DNA of 64,000 bases from assembly GCF_015277775.1 (NCBI RefSeq), contig NZ_CP063849.1, positions 2,790,001-2,854,000 on the forward strand, given 5' to 3'. The stretch is from Paludibaculum fermentans. Lineage in GTDB: Bacteria; Acidobacteriota; Terriglobia; Bryobacterales; Bryobacteraceae. A model generated the notes under the pieces. It was given only the letters and a program-made list of their open reading frames with translations. It did not search any database and had not been told where the DNA came from. Within the stretch, counting starts at the first letter, position 1. Each line of letters starts with the position of its first letter. Below, in pieces: positions 1 to 9,573 of the stretch. The translations under genes were made by a program, and so were the position numbers.

Positions 1-1
1 G

Positions 2-1528
2 CGCGGACCCGCGTACTTCATCCAGTTGTTCGCCATCGGGCTGGTTTTCGCGTTGCAGGGCCTGCTGTTGGGAATTGCGTATGGATCGGGCGAAGGCGAG
101 GTGCGGGAGTCGTGGCCGGGGAAGCTGACCTCCCTGGACACGCTGCTGTGCGGCAAGCTGTTCTCTGCCAACGTCGGAGCGTCGGTGCTGTCGGGTGCGA
201 TCGCGGCGGCATGGCTCTTCCTGATCCTGGAAACGGGTTATGCGCTGTTTGGGATGCGGGCGCCGCGCACCCCGTTTGGTCCGATCGCCTTCACCTTTGG
301 CCGGATGCCGCTGCTGATCCTGCTGGTGAATCTCCCGTTCGTGGCGCTGTTCAATTCCGTGGCCAACCTGCTGGTGCCGCTGACGTTCCTGCGGAGGCAC
401 GTGAAATCGCGGCGGTTGCAGTATGTCCTGCTGGGGGCAACCGCGCTGGCGCTGGGCAATCTCGGCGATTCGGTGGTGATGACTTCGCCGATCTATTGGT
501 TTGGCACGGCCGTGCTGGCGGTGGCGGTGCTGGTGCCGTTTTTCGCGATGGACTATCTGGCCTCAGTGGCTTCGCTGACGGCCTATATGTTCCTGATCTC
601 GATTGTGGAGCTGGCCCGGATCCTGCCTTACTGGCGGGGCGGCCTGCTGTTGACGGGCGCGGTGGCGGCGGGGACGCTGCTGCCGTTTGCGATCGCGGCG
701 TGGCGCGGGCGGCGGTATGAGGAAGAGGAAGTCCAGCCGAAGCATGCGCGCAACCTGGCGGAACGGCTCTCGTTGCGAGCGGAGTTGAATGCCGCCCGCG
801 AAGCTCAGTTGCGGCTGCTGCCGGAGCATCCTCCGCAGATCCCGGGCTTGACGATTGCGGCGTCGTGTACGCCAGCCCACGAGGTGGGCGGGGATTTCTA
901 CGACTTCTTCCCCATCTCCGGCGGGCGGCTGGGCGTGGTGGTGGCCGAAGGCGGAAATGACGGGCTGGCGTCGGCGCTGACGATTGCGCTGGCGAAGGGC
1001 TTTCTGATGTATGAGAGCTCGGCCGGCGCCACGGTGGAGGAGACCCTGGCTCGGCTGGAGCAGGCGTTGGGCAGTTACCTCGAGAGGCCTTCGGGCCGGA
1101 CCTGCCTGGCCCTGTTCATGCTGAATCCAGCGGACGGCACTGTCAAGATGGCTCGTGTGGGGCCGTATCCGCGCATGTTGATCCTGTCGCAGGACGGCGC
1201 GGTGGCGGAACTGGCGCCCAAGCCGCACCAGGCGGGGCAGGCGGTGGAGTCAGCGCATCTGGAAGTGATGCCGGGCGACGCGCTGTTCATCTACACGGAC
1301 GGGCTGTCGCGGCTGCTCGAGGCGCGGCACGCGGGCTCCCCGCAGGAGCTGCTGCGCAAGGCGGCGTCGTTCCGCCATATCGAGACGGCCGGGCAGTTGC
1401 ATGACGCCGTGCTGGAGGCGGTGATGCAGGGCAGCGAGCATCCCAGGGAAGAATTGACCGATGACCTCACGGCGGTGGTGCTGCGCTACGACTCCGTGGC
1501 CGAGGGCGAGATGGAGGAAGTGGCGTGA
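2..1528 (+). CDS. Membrane-anchored SpoIIE/RsbU-type PP2C phosphatase (5' end outside window)
   Basis: The frame is open back to the left edge, so the true start lies upstream and 508 residues are seen. Numbering from the TTG at 26, about 230 residues are mostly hydrophobic with several membrane segments, followed by a short charged linker and a cytoplasmic SpoIIE/PP2C domain (about 250-490). Metal-binding motifs visible are GGDFYD (288-293), YTDGL (423-427) and DD at 479-480. The usual ADxSGxG motif is replaced by VAEGGNDG (306-313), so one metal ligand is altered. The family dephosphorylates STAS anti-anti-sigma factors, and the genes downstream fit that role. The stop overlaps the next start by 4 nt (GTGA). 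Phosphatase fold is clear; activity is less certain. Confidence 0.85.
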   Translation, partial: RGPAYFIQLFAIGLVFALQGLLLGIAYGSGEGEVRESWPGKLTSLDTLLCGKLFSANVGASVLSGAIAAAWLFLILETGYALFGMRAPRTPFGPIAFTFGRMPLLILLVNLPFVALFNSVANLLVPLTFLRRHVKSRRLQYVLLGATALALGNLGDSVVMTSPIYWFGTAVLAVAVLVPFFAMDYLASVASLTAYMFLISIVELARILPYWRGGLLLTGAVAAGTLLPFAIAAWRGRRYEEEEVQPKHARNLAERLSLRAELNAAREAQLRLLPEHPPQIPGLTIAASCTPAHEVGGDFYDFFPISGGRLGVVVAEGGNDGLASALTIALAKGFLMYESSAGATVEETLARLEQALGSYLERPSGRTCLALFMLNPADGTVKMARVGPYPRMLILSQDGAVAELAPKPHQAGQAVESAHLEVMPGDALFIYTDGLSRLLEARHAGSPQELLRKAASFRHIETAGQLHDAVLEAVMQGSEHPREELTDDLTAVVLRYDSVAEGEMEEVA

Positions 1529-3933
1529 AGCCGGGTACGATTGCCATTCCGGTGCTGGGTGCGATGGGCATAGCCGTGCTGGCCGGCCTGTTTCCGGCTC
1601 ACGACAGCTCGACACGCAGGTGGCAGCCGAAGCTGACGCGCGCGCAGGCGATTAGCGCGGCGCAGAAACTGGCCCAGGAGTACGGCACTAACACTTCCGG
1701 CTGGTCGACCTATGTGTCGACGCGGATCGACCGGCAGAATGCGCAGGTGCGCGAGGCATTTGACGGGAAGGCGATCACAGAGGCGTTCAATCCGTTGCAG
1801 ATCCGGGTGCTGGCGACCTCGCCGAAGGACTCGGAAGCGGTGCTGGTGACCTTGGCTCCGGATGGGCGGCCGATGGGCTACCTGGACCGGCATCCTAAAG
1901 CGCAGACCGCGAAGCAGGATCACGTTCCCGGCCTGGCTGAGCGCGAGTTGCAGCGGTACGCGGGCGGCTTTGCCGGCCGGTTTGAACGGACCGCGAGCGG
2001 GGTGCGCAGCCAGGAGGGGTGGCGATCGGCATTCGAGTGGGCTGACGCGGATTCGGCGGGCATGGTGGCTCATATCGAGGTCGTGACAAGCGGTCCGCGG
2101 GTGGTGCGGGTGGATTACCGGCTGGATGTCTCAGCCCGGCTGCTGGCCCCGATCCGGGAGACCAATTCGCGGATGCAAGGCATCAAGGGCGGAGTGCGGA
2201 TCGTCCTGCTCTCGGCGCTGACGCTGCTGGCCACATATCTCGTGTTCGCACGTCTCACGAAGCGAAAGGACCACACCGCCTTCGGCTACCGCGCCATTGG
2301 GATTGCGGCCGTGCCGATTGTGCTGGCGGTGGTGGGCGGGGCCGCGAGCTCCGACGGCGCGTTCCGGTCGTTCGACAACGGCGGCCTGGGCGACGCGAGC
2401 GTCGTGTTGTCGCTGGCCATCAACGCGTTTCTGGCCTTGACGGTGTTTGTCCTGGTGGCCGCCGGGTATTCCATTCTGCCCGCGCGGGAGAGGCCGCAGT
2501 GGATCGGTCTGCGGCTGGTGACGCTGGGCCGATTGGGCGACCGGCAGTTTGGACGGGAAGTGGCGTTAGGGTTGTGGGCCGGCGCGGGCCTGGCTTGCCT
2601 GCCCTACCTGATCGCCGCGCTGCCTTTCTGGAGTAAAGCGGTGGTGGAGATCTTCGACCCGGGCTTTCTCTATTCGCCGGCCCCGGGGTTTGAGCCGTTC
2701 GAGGGCCTAATCCTGTCGTGGGAGACGTACGGTTTCTTTGTCCTCGCCCTGCCCTGGGCTATCTTCAAGATCCGCCGGCCGGGATTGCGGTGGGCCCTGA
2801 TGGGCACGGTGGGCGTGGTGTTTGTGGCTGTGTACCGGGATCCATTTCCAGCGCTGTTCTGGCCGAATGTCGTCTATGGCGCGGCGCTGCTGGGCGGGTT
2901 GGCGTTGCTGTACCGGGCGACGGGCATGCTGGCGGTGTGGGTGGCGCCCGTGGGGCTCTGGGGCGCGACCTTTGCGGCGACGTTCCTGGCGTTTGGGCAG
3001 GGGGCGGGTTGGCGCGTGGTTGCGGTGCAGGGCTTGGCTCTGGGGGCCGCGGTCTGCGTCTGGATCTTCGGCCGGGCGACGGACGAGGAAGCGGTGCAGA
3101 CGCTGATGGAGCCCGGTGAGTTGGGACTCTCGCGTTCAGACCGCGACCGGCTGCAAGCGGAGTTCAGCGTGGCGCGCCGTGCGCAGCAGGGCATGCTGCC
3201 GTCGAGCGCACCGGAGATCCCCGGATACAGCATTCAAGGCGTCTGCGAACCGGCGCGCGAAGTGGGCGGCGACCTGTTCGACTACCTGCCGTTCCCGAAC
3301 GGGCAATGGGGCTTCTGCGTGGCGGATGTGTCGGGCAAGGGCGTGCCGGCGGCGCTCTACATGACGTTGACGAAGGGCATGCTGGCCTCGGCCCAGACCC
3401 GGTTTCCGGATCTGCCGGTGATTGCGTCGCGGCTGAACCGCTTTGTGGTGGAGACGGGCAAGAAGAAGACGTTCATCACCATGTCGCTGGGCGTGCTGGA
3501 TGCGGAGCAGCGAGTGTTCCGGCATGTGCGGGCGGGCCACAATCCGCCGGTGCTGTACCGGTCGGCGACGAAGAGCTGTGAGTTCCTGCAGCCGAAGGGC
3601 GTGGGCCTGGGCATCACCGGGAGCCTGATCTTTGAGCGAAACCTGGAAGTGCAGGATGTGTCACTGGAGCCGGGCGATACGATTGTGCTGTATTCCGACG
3701 GACTGACGGAATGCATGAATTCGAAGCAGGAGCAGTTTGGCGAAGAGCGGCTGGTTGCCGTGGTGCAGCAGTCGGCGCATTTGAATGCGCTGGGGATTGA
3801 GGCGGCCATCATCGAGGCGGCGCGGGTGTTTCGCGGAGAGGCCGACCCGCACGACGATTTGACCGTTGTGGTGCTGCGCGCTGAAAATGGACCAGTTACC
3901 CGACGGAGCCAGACGCAGGATCCATTACGATAG
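1525..3933 (+). CDS. Membrane SpoIIE/RsbU-type serine phosphatase
   Basis: An 802-residue protein. One N-terminal hydrophobic segment is followed by an extracytoplasmic region of about 190 residues, then a multi-pass membrane region (about 215-520) and a complete C-terminal SpoIIE phosphatase domain. The catalytic motifs are intact: GGDLFDY near residue 580, VADVSGKG near 600, YSDGLTE near 724 and HDDLT near 776. The topology suggests a sensor that transmits an external or membrane signal to a cytoplasmic phosphatase acting on the RsbV-like protein encoded next. The GTG start overlaps the preceding stop (GTGA), indicating translational coupling. The signal sensed is not evident, as the extracytoplasmic part resembles no domain I recognise. 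Confidence 0.87.
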   Translation: MKPGTIAIPVLGAMGIAVLAGLFPAHDSSTRRWQPKLTRAQAISAAQKLAQEYGTNTSGWSTYVSTRIDRQNAQVREAFDGKAITEAFNPLQIRVLATSPKDSEAVLVTLAPDGRPMGYLDRHPKAQTAKQDHVPGLAERELQRYAGGFAGRFERTASGVRSQEGWRSAFEWADADSAGMVAHIEVVTSGPRVVRVDYRLDVSARLLAPIRETNSRMQGIKGGVRIVLLSALTLLATYLVFARLTKRKDHTAFGYRAIGIAAVPIVLAVVGGAASSDGAFRSFDNGGLGDASVVLSLAINAFLALTVFVLVAAGYSILPARERPQWIGLRLVTLGRLGDRQFGREVALGLWAGAGLACLPYLIAALPFWSKAVVEIFDPGFLYSPAPGFEPFEGLILSWETYGFFVLALPWAIFKIRRPGLRWALMGTVGVVFVAVYRDPFPALFWPNVVYGAALLGGLALLYRATGMLAVWVAPVGLWGATFAATFLAFGQGAGWRVVAVQGLALGAAVCVWIFGRATDEEAVQTLMEPGELGLSRSDRDRLQAEFSVARRAQQGMLPSSAPEIPGYSIQGVCEPAREVGGDLFDYLPFPNGQWGFCVADVSGKGVPAALYMTLTKGMLASAQTRFPDLPVIASRLNRFVVETGKKKTFITMSLGVLDAEQRVFRHVRAGHNPPVLYRSATKSCEFLQPKGVGLGITGSLIFERNLEVQDVSLEPGDTIVLYSDGLTECMNSKQEQFGEERLVAVVQQSAHLNALGIEAAIIEAARVFRGEADPHDDLTVVVLRAENGPVTRRSQTQDPLR

Positions 3934-3954
3934 GCGGAGGGAGATAAGGAATTC

Positions 3955-4323
3955 GTGGCCACCAACTTTCAGATTGAACGCGGCAACCAGGGCGCGGTGC
4001 GTGTGTTGGCGCTGGATGGGTACCTGGATGCGCATACGGCACCGCATTTCGAGAATGCAATTCAGGAAGAGATGCAGGGGGGCAACCTGAACATGGTTGC
4101 CGATTGCGGGCGCCTGACGTATATCTCCTCAGCGGGGCTGGGCGTCTTCATGAGTTTCATCGAGGAGATTCGAGACGCAGGCGGAGACATCAAGCTGGCC
4201 GCGATTTCGCCGAAGGTGTATCAGGTTTTCGAGGTGCTGGGGTTCCCTGCCCTGTTCGACATTCTGGATACCGTGGAGGCTGCCGCGGCAAAATTCGCCG
4301 AGGGTGGCCGGAAGGAGTTCTGA
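3955..4323 (+). CDS. STAS-domain anti-anti-sigma factor (RsbV/SpoIIAA-like)
   Basis: A 122-residue single STAS domain, the usual size for RsbV/SpoIIAA. The region around YISSAGLG (residues about 60-67) carries the conserved serine that is phosphorylated by the partner kinase and dephosphorylated by SpoIIE-type phosphatases. The GTG start is preceded by AAGGA four bases upstream and a GGAGG further up. It sits between two phosphatase genes and an RsbW-like kinase gene that starts 3 bp after its stop. In the family, the unphosphorylated form sequesters the anti-sigma kinase and frees the sigma factor or other target. The target here is unknown because no sigma gene is adjacent. Confidence 0.9.
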   Translation: MATNFQIERGNQGAVRVLALDGYLDAHTAPHFENAIQEEMQGGNLNMVADCGRLTYISSAGLGVFMSFIEEIRDAGGDIKLAAISPKVYQVFEVLGFPALFDILDTVEAAAAKFAEGGRKEF

Positions 4324-4326
4324 CCC

Positions 4327-4761
4327 ATGCCGTCGTTCGAAAAGACCTTCTCCCTGAAAGTGCCTTCGTCCACGGAAAACCTGGCGATGATCCGGGACTT
4401 CGTGTCCAATATCGGAGTGCAGGTGGGCTTTAACGAAGGGGAGGTGGCGCGTCTGGCGCTCGCCGTCGACGAGGCCTGCGCGAATGTCATTGAGCACGCT
4501 TACGGGCTGGAGGCGACGCACGACGTGACGATCCGCGCGGTGGTGGACGACGACACACTGCGATTCGAGATCATCGACACGGGTCGCGGGTTCGATCCCG
4601 GGCAGATGCAGCCGCAGGAGGTGGAGGAGCTGATCCGGCAGAGGAAGTCGGGCGGGCTCGGCCTGCGGCTGATTCGGACGATCATGGACGACGTGCAGTA
4701 CCGGATTGTGCCTGGGGAAAAGAACGAGCTGCGGATGGTGAAGAAGCTCAAGAAGCACTAA
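4327..4761 (+). CDS. RsbW-like anti-sigma serine kinase (HATPase_c_2)
   Basis: A 144-residue GHKL ATPase of the anti-sigma type. The N-box DEACANVIEHAY (about 48-59), the G1 box DTGRGFDP (about 88-95) and the G2 box GGLGLRLI (about 113-120) are all visible, so ATP binding and kinase activity are expected. It starts 3 bp after the STAS gene and completes a phosphatase-antagonist-kinase set. In such partner-switching systems the kinase phosphorylates the STAS protein and binds a sigma factor or another output protein. No sigma factor or response regulator is encoded nearby, so the output must be elsewhere or be non-transcriptional. Confidence 0.9.
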   Translation: MPSFEKTFSLKVPSSTENLAMIRDFVSNIGVQVGFNEGEVARLALAVDEACANVIEHAYGLEATHDVTIRAVVDDDTLRFEIIDTGRGFDPGQMQPQEVEELIRQRKSGGLGLRLIRTIMDDVQYRIVPGEKNELRMVKKLKKH

Positions 4762-5128
4762 GCGGGCAGCGCCTGAGGGTCTAGAATTGATTCGGGGCGG
4801 CCCGAAGGACCGCCCCCGACGCCTAGTAACTGCGGAGGAGAGTCAGACACCGGGCGCCAACTCGCAAGAAGCGATAGGTGGGATCCACGCGCGGACCTGT
4901 TGCGCGGAAGCTCCTCCTCCAGAGCTTGGGAAAATGCTACTCCAAAATCCGACGATTATCAAGGGTTTTGCGAAGTGTATTTCGAGCCGGGAGCAGCGGA
5001 TTGCCCGCGGTATTGGCGTAGACGAAGCAGGCAGGGCGATTCGCCCTCGAGCGTAACCGACTGTTCAGCAGAAAGATAGGGCGTGATGTCCTTCGGCCGG
5101 AGAGTTGGCCGAAGGACATACAAAAGAG
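4762..5128. other. Gene-free gap with three small inverted repeats
   Basis: No convincing gene lies in these 367 bp. Three hairpins are visible. At 4794-4816, seven G/C pairs after the RsbW-like stop, with no T run. At 5033-5047, AGGGCG/CGCCCT around a 3-nt loop. At 5086-5119, a perfect 13-bp stem listed separately. The short open frames here have no ribosome-binding site and low-complexity translations. Confidence 0.5.
5086..5119 (-). terminator. Perfect 13-bp stem-loop after DUF1080 gene
   Basis: Arms at 5086-5098 and 5107-5119 are exact reverse complements (ATGTCCTTCGGCC and its partner) around an 8-nt loop. The stem begins 10 bp beyond the stop of the minus-strand gene ending at 5129. 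The T run on the minus strand is poor (CTATCTTT several bases on), so it may act as a terminator or as a 3'-end stabiliser. Confidence 0.55.
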
Positions 5129-6442
5129 TCATTTTCCACTGAGCCGGGGCATGGGCGCGATACATAGGCTGCGGAAATCGAGATTTGTGGTGGGGTCGTG
5201 CGCCTGCAGGGAGATGCTGCCGCGCAGCAGGCGCGCCTGGCCCTCACGGACATTCAAGCCCTCGGGGCCGGGATCACGATAACTGGTGACCGGCATTCCG
5301 TCGATCCAGACAGAGAGGCGCCGGCCGGAGGCGCTGATGGTCATCGTGAACCACTGATTGTCCTTGGCAACGATGCGGCGCGCGGGCTGGCGGTGGTAGA
5401 GGCCGCCGGTGCCGAAGTCCACCGGTTTGGAAGGATCTCCGCCGGAGAACTCATTGCGGAGCTGGACCTCGTAGCCGGACCAGAAGATGTCGCGATCGCC
5501 GCGGAAAAAGATGCCGCTATTGGGGTGGCGGGCCGGGTCTGTGCTGTTGGCGCGGATGTCGGCCTGGAAGATGAAATCGTCGAAGGCGTACTGCGACTCG
5601 AGCTGGCCGGGTCCTTTTTCGACATGGATCATGCCATCGCGGACGCTCCATTCGGCGGGCTGCGGCGGGACCGGAGAGCGCTCGACGCGCCGCCAGCCAT
5701 CCAGGCTCTTGCCGTTGAACATACAGGCCATATCGAGCGGGCGGAGTTGGATGGCCCGGTATTCGATGGCGCCTCCGGAGAGGGCCAGGGCGCCGGCCAG
5801 GGGGCTGAAGCGGCGGGTGCGCAGCAATTGCCGGCCGTCGAGCAGGACTACGTATTCGCTGCCGCGGGCCAGGATGTCGTAGGCGTGCCACTCGCCGGGT
5901 TTCGCGTTGGACTTTGCCGGATCGACCAGGAAACCAGACTCGGTGGGATCGCCGTCGGGCTTCGCGCGTAGGGCCACGACAGCGGAAGCGGCGCCCGTGG
6001 TGCGGAACTGTAGCCGCAGGCGGAAATCGGTAAAAGGCTGGTGGGTCAATAGCCAACCGGAGGGCGCGGCGGCAATGGCGCCATCGCGGACGGTCCAGGC
6101 GGACCCAGGAGCGGAACTCCAACCGAAGAGGGACGTGCCATCGAAGAGGTTGATCCAACCGTCTGTGACCTGTTGGGGTGTCAGTTCGATGGCGGACAGG
6201 ACGAAGGGCTTCGCAGGAGCCGCTTTGGGCCCAGGCGGCTTGACGGCAGCGGATTTGGCGGCTGGTTTGGCTGCGGGTGCGCCGTTCGTGGCTGGCCCCT
6301 TGGCGGCGGCTTTGGCGGCTGGCTGGGCGGGTGTTTCCTTAGAGGGAGCCCCCACCTTTTTGGCGGGCGGCGGCACCTGGGGTGGTGAGCAACTGGCCGC
6401 AGCCAGGCAGGCGATGAGGAGGACAAGGCAAGTCTGGCGCAT
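5129..6442 (-). CDS. Lipoprotein with two DUF1080 (LamG-like) domains
   Basis: A 437-residue protein with a lipoprotein signal peptide: hydrophobic core then LAAASC, giving a lipidated cysteine near residue 18. A linker of about 60 residues rich in Ala, Pro and Lys follows, then two tandem DUF1080 / 3-keto-disaccharide hydrolase-type modules. Each opens with a G-W motif (WINLFDGTSLFGW near 95; CMFNGKSLDGW near 240). The second carries the typical NSGIFFRG stretch. DUF1080 folds are concanavalin-like and are often found in sugar metabolism of Acidobacteria, Planctomycetes and Bacteroidetes; a few members cleave 3-keto-glycosides. The first module is shorter and more divergent. Substrate unknown. 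Confidence 0.8.
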   Translation of the reverse strand: MRQTCLVLLIACLAAASCSPPQVPPPAKKVGAPSKETPAQPAAKAAAKGPATNGAPAAKPAAKSAAVKPPGPKAAPAKPFVLSAIELTPQQVTDGWINLFDGTSLFGWSSAPGSAWTVRDGAIAAAPSGWLLTHQPFTDFRLRLQFRTTGAASAVVALRAKPDGDPTESGFLVDPAKSNAKPGEWHAYDILARGSEYVVLLDGRQLLRTRRFSPLAGALALSGGAIEYRAIQLRPLDMACMFNGKSLDGWRRVERSPVPPQPAEWSVRDGMIHVEKGPGQLESQYAFDDFIFQADIRANSTDPARHPNSGIFFRGDRDIFWSGYEVQLRNEFSGGDPSKPVDFGTGGLYHRQPARRIVAKDNQWFTMTISASGRRLSVWIDGMPVTSYRDPGPEGLNVREGQARLLRGSISLQAHDPTTNLDFRSLCIAPMPRLSGK

Positions 6443-6471
6443 GGCTTAGCCGGGGCTCCGGCTTACCAAGT

Positions 6472-7752
6472 TTACAGCGGGAGAGCGGCACGGACGGCAG
6501 CCAAAAGGTCCTGGGGGTTCTGGTACGCGGCCTGGATGACGGTGCTGGGACCGGGGCTGTCCGGCCGCCAGCGGGCGAACATGCGTTCGCTGGCGTAGCC
6601 GGCAAAGACGGTGATGAGCGGGATGCCGAGGGCGGCGGCGACGTGCTGCCCGGCGGAGTCGTAACCGGCGTAGAGTTCACTGGCGGCGATCATGGCGGCG
6701 AAGGAGGCGAAGGAGCCTTCGTGCAGGCCGATGCGGTCGGCCGAGAGTCCGGTGCTCTCGATGGCGCGGCGGACGCGCTCCTCTTCTTCACTGCCGGGCG
6801 CTCCGGCGTCGACCATGACCAGGCCGGGCCGGGATGCCAGGAGCGTGAGGAGTTCCGACTCGAAGGGGTCCTCGACGCGCTTGGCCGGGTTCTCACCGAC
6901 CCCCAGGCTGACGGTGGTGACGGACTGGGCTCCGAAGTCGTACTGAAACTTGGGATGGAGCCAGGGTTGGGCGTCCTCCACCCCCAGTGTTTCGCGGACC
7001 CATTGACGGGTGAGCTGCGGAAGTGAGGCGAGGGAGTCGGCCCCGTAGGAGCGGCTTTCGAAGAGGTGGTGCCGTTCGGGCGGGCAGACCGGGAGCAGGC
7101 CGAGTTGAGTGAGACGGGAGTCGGGATCGAGGATCAGGCTGTTGGGCTGGTCGAGCGCCTTCCTGAGGTCGTGGAAGACGGCCAGGCGGTCGGACAGCAG
7201 GCCGCGGCGGCCGTAGGCGACGGGCAGGTGGTGGAGGTAAGGCGAACTCTCGAAGAGTTCCCACGCCTTTTTGGGTCCCGCGAACCAGATGCGGGCCTTG
7301 GGAAAGCGCTGGCGAGCGGCATCGAGCAGGATACTGGTGACGGCAATGTCGGCGCCCAGGGTGACACGGGAGAGGACGAAGACGTTCTCGGGGTCGAACG
7401 TCACGGGCCTGACGGTGCGGACCTGGCGGTAGCGGGCCTGGAGGCCGGAGGCGCGGAGCTCCGGCAGGGCGCGCTCGATCACGGTGGAGAAGAGAGCGGC
7501 GTAGACGTCGCAGAGGGCGGGCTCGAAGAGATCGGCCAGGCGTTCCACGAGGATCGAGAACAGGGCCCGCGTGGCCGGTGCGGCCAGGCGTTCGTCCTCG
7601 TCGAGCGCATCGTCTGTGAGCGCCTGCAGGACGTCCTGCGGCCACTGGGAGCCGCGCAGACAGTGGTTCAGGAGTTCAACGGCCAGTTCGGCAGGAGCAA
7701 TGCTTTCCAAATTCAGTCCACCGTCTTTGTAGCGCCGGACGCGTGCCGGCAA
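6472..7752 (-). CDS. Glycosyltransferase family 9-like protein (heptosyltransferase fold)
   Basis: A 426-residue protein whose C-terminal part resembles heptosyltransferases. Residues near SELYAGYDSAGQHVAAALG align with the family signature DSGPMHLAAALG, and VSLGVGENPAKR resembles the nucleotide-sugar region. About 110 N-terminal residues are unlike WaaC or WaaF and may form a separate helical domain. The start used is a TTG at 7752 with a short GGA just upstream; a later start is possible. The gene lies downstream of the MTA phosphorylase gene, beyond a strong hairpin, and 29 bp upstream of the DUF1080 gene. A sugar-transfer role is inferred from fold only. Confidence 0.65.
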   Translation of the reverse strand: MPARVRRYKDGGLNLESIAPAELAVELLNHCLRGSQWPQDVLQALTDDALDEDERLAAPATRALFSILVERLADLFEPALCDVYAALFSTVIERALPELRASGLQARYRQVRTVRPVTFDPENVFVLSRVTLGADIAVTSILLDAARQRFPKARIWFAGPKKAWELFESSPYLHHLPVAYGRRGLLSDRLAVFHDLRKALDQPNSLILDPDSRLTQLGLLPVCPPERHHLFESRSYGADSLASLPQLTRQWVRETLGVEDAQPWLHPKFQYDFGAQSVTTVSLGVGENPAKRVEDPFESELLTLLASRPGLVMVDAGAPGSEEEERVRRAIESTGLSADRIGLHEGSFASFAAMIAASELYAGYDSAGQHVAAALGIPLITVFAGYASERMFARWRPDSPGPSTVIQAAYQNPQDLLAAVRAALPL

Positions 7753-7775
7753 TCCATCGTGTACGAAGCAGCAGC

Positions 7776-7808
7776 GGCGGGGCGGGCCACACCGGATTCC
7801 GCCCCGCC
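7776..7808 (-). terminator. 10-bp GC stem-loop between mtnP and GT9-like gene
   Basis: GGCGGGGCGG (7776-7785) pairs perfectly with CCGCCCCGCC (7799-7808) around a 13-nt loop, 8 bp beyond the phosphorylase stop. There is no T run on the minus strand, so termination may be partial, or the hairpin may set differential mRNA stability. Confidence 0.5.
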
Positions 7809-7816
7809 AGAGGGCA

Positions 7817-8679
7817 TCAAGCCTGGAAGTACTTGCCGACGAGCAGCTCGAGCTTCTGGCAGGTCGCCGGCGGGACGGTCGATTTGTCGGTGAGGATGGC
7901 GTACTCCAGCGCGCGGCCGCAGCCGCAGATCCGCGGACCGCCGGAGAGAAGCCCGACGGCGGCCTTCACCACTTTGGCGGCGTTCTCCGCGTTGTGGGTG
8001 AGGTTGCGGATGATGTCGGCCACGGTGACGGCATCGTGATCGGGATGCCAGCAGTCGTAGTCGGTGACCATGGCGATGGTGGAGTAGCAGAGCTCGGCTT
8101 CACGGGCGAGCTTGGCTTCCTGGAGGTTCGTCATGCCGATGACGTCCATGCCCCAGCTGCGGTAGAGATTGGACTCAGCCTTGGTCGAGAACGCGGGTCC
8201 TTCCATGCAGATGTAGGTGCCGCCGAGCTTGGCCGCGACTCCGGCATGCTGGCAGGCCTGATTCAGCGTGGCTGCCAGATGGTGGCAGACGGGATCGGCG
8301 AAGCTGACGTGGGCGACCAGGCCTTCACCGAAGAAGGTGGAGATGCGGCCGCGGGTGCGATCGACGAACTGGTCGGGGATGACGAAGTCGAGCGGCTTGT
8401 GCTCTTCCTTCAGGCTGCCGACGGCGCTGAGCGAGATGATGGTCTCGATGCCCAGCTTCTTGAATCCGTAGATGTTGGCTCGGAAGTTCAGCTCGGACGG
8501 GCTGATGCGGTGGCCGCGGCCGTGGCGGGCCAGGAAGGCGACCGGTTTGCCTTCGAGCTCACCGACGACATAAGGGTCGGACGGGTCGCCAAACGGGGTA
8601 TCTACCTTCACCTCGCGCTGGTTGGTGAAGCCGGGCATGTGGTAGAGGCCGCTGCCTCCGATGATGCCGATCTTGGGAT

Positions 8680-8695
<16 letters not shown>
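7817..8695 (-). CDS. mtnP: S-methyl-5'-thioadenosine phosphorylase
   Basis: A 292-residue member of the PNP/MTAP phosphorylase family. It phosphorolyses 5'-methylthioadenosine to adenine and 5-methylthioribose-1-phosphate in methionine salvage. Visible signatures are IGGSGLY near residue 13, the phosphate-contact [10 protein letters not shown], and [20 protein letters not shown] with the downstream GMTN methionine typical of MTAP. The reading frame extends 80 codons further upstream, but that part is a shadow of meaB. The ATG at 8695 gives the family N-terminus and overlaps the meaB stop by 16 bp, consistent with coupling. A related purine specificity cannot be fully excluded. Confidence 0.93.
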
Positions 8696-9564
<869 letters not shown>

Positions 9565-9573
9565 CAGTCCAGT

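Noticed and set aside
4787-5056. An 89-codon frame after the RsbW-like gene
   Set aside because: No ribosome-binding site, overlaps hairpins, and composition is unlike a protein.
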